Positions 6,496 to 6,578 of a stretch of 6,578 bases of DNA are shown here, one piece after another (within the stretch, counting starts at the first letter, position 1; each line of letters begins with the position of its first letter). Source of the stretch: an uncultured Lachnospiraceae bacterium (lineage in GTDB: Bacteria > Bacillota_A > Clostridia > Lachnospirales > Lachnospiraceae); NCBI GenBank assembly GCA_947178085.1, contig CAMWWS010000151.1, forward strand, positions 1 through 6,578, given 5' to 3'. Made by a program: the position numbers and the translations under genes. The notes below the pieces were generated by a model that searched no databases, was not told where the DNA came from, and saw only the letters and a list, made by a program, of their open reading frames with translations.

Positions 6496-6578
6496 AATAA
6501 CCAGAACTTATACAACATAAACAAGATAAGGTGCGATTTCGCTTGCGGTGAGCACCGTTTTTGTTTATGTTGCATAAG
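6496..6578 (+). repeat. Palindromic dispersed repeat, copy B, upstream of alaS (reaches window edge)
   Basis: This is the second copy of the element at 2568-2650, in opposite orientation; 71 of 83 positions agree without gaps. The outer arms CTTATACAACATAAACAA (6507-6524) and TTGTTTATGTTGCATAAG (6561-6578) pair at 17 of 18 positions. Inside lies a five-pair GC stem, GGTGC (6530-6534) with GCACC (6552-6556), followed by GTTTTTGTTT. The 11 bases AATAACCAGAA just outside the left arm are shared with copy A; farther left (below 6496) similarity stops. The right-hand boundary may lie beyond the window. It begins 59 nt upstream of the alaS ATG. Confidence 0.85.

Overview
The window looks like low-GC Firmicutes chromosome, most likely class Clostridia and plausibly Lachnospiraceae. 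The clues are AT-rich spacers, AAAGGA/AAGGAGG ribosome binding sites, sigma-A type promoters, and the style of the AlaRS and DUF177 proteins. The family-level placement is inference from protein style only. Every gene supported here lies on the minus strand, so the order of transcription runs from high to low coordinates.

Region by region, in transcription order. (1) 6437-6578 is the leader of alaS. It carries one copy (B) of a palindromic repeat that runs to the window edge. (2) 3797-6436 is a complete alanyl-tRNA synthetase gene, followed by an intrinsic terminator at 3737-3766. (3) A promoter (-35 at 3669-3674, -10 at 3646-3651), preceded by a 17-bp direct repeat, drives a likely four-gene unit. 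This unit encodes an ABC exporter ATPase (2649-3572), an ABC-2 permease (1612-2526), a stand-alone LytTR DNA-binding protein (1155-1592) and a four-helix DUF3021-type membrane protein (647-1108). A second copy (A) of the palindromic repeat sits inside this unit, between ATPase and permease. (4) A hairpin at 624-652 ends the unit. (5) A consensus promoter (TTGACA-17-TATAAT, 574-602) drives a DUF177/YceD protein gene (17-547), which is followed after 2 nt by the first codons of rpmF (ribosomal protein L32).

How the genes work together: alaS and the DUF177-rpmF pair are translation housekeeping genes. Between them is an accessory module in which a two-subunit ABC exporter is encoded together with a LytTR regulator and a small membrane protein. 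The regulator and membrane protein resemble the LytTR regulatory systems of streptococci, in which a membrane protein restrains a LytTR activator. The duplicated 17-bp motif next to the promoter is the natural candidate for the regulator's own binding site.

The most unusual signal is the pair of about 83-bp imperfect palindromes (A at 2568-2650, B at 6496-6578). They match at 71 of 83 positions without gaps and are in opposite orientation. Three stem pairs are changed on both arms so that pairing is kept, which suggests a mobile or dispersed structured element whose fold is under selection.
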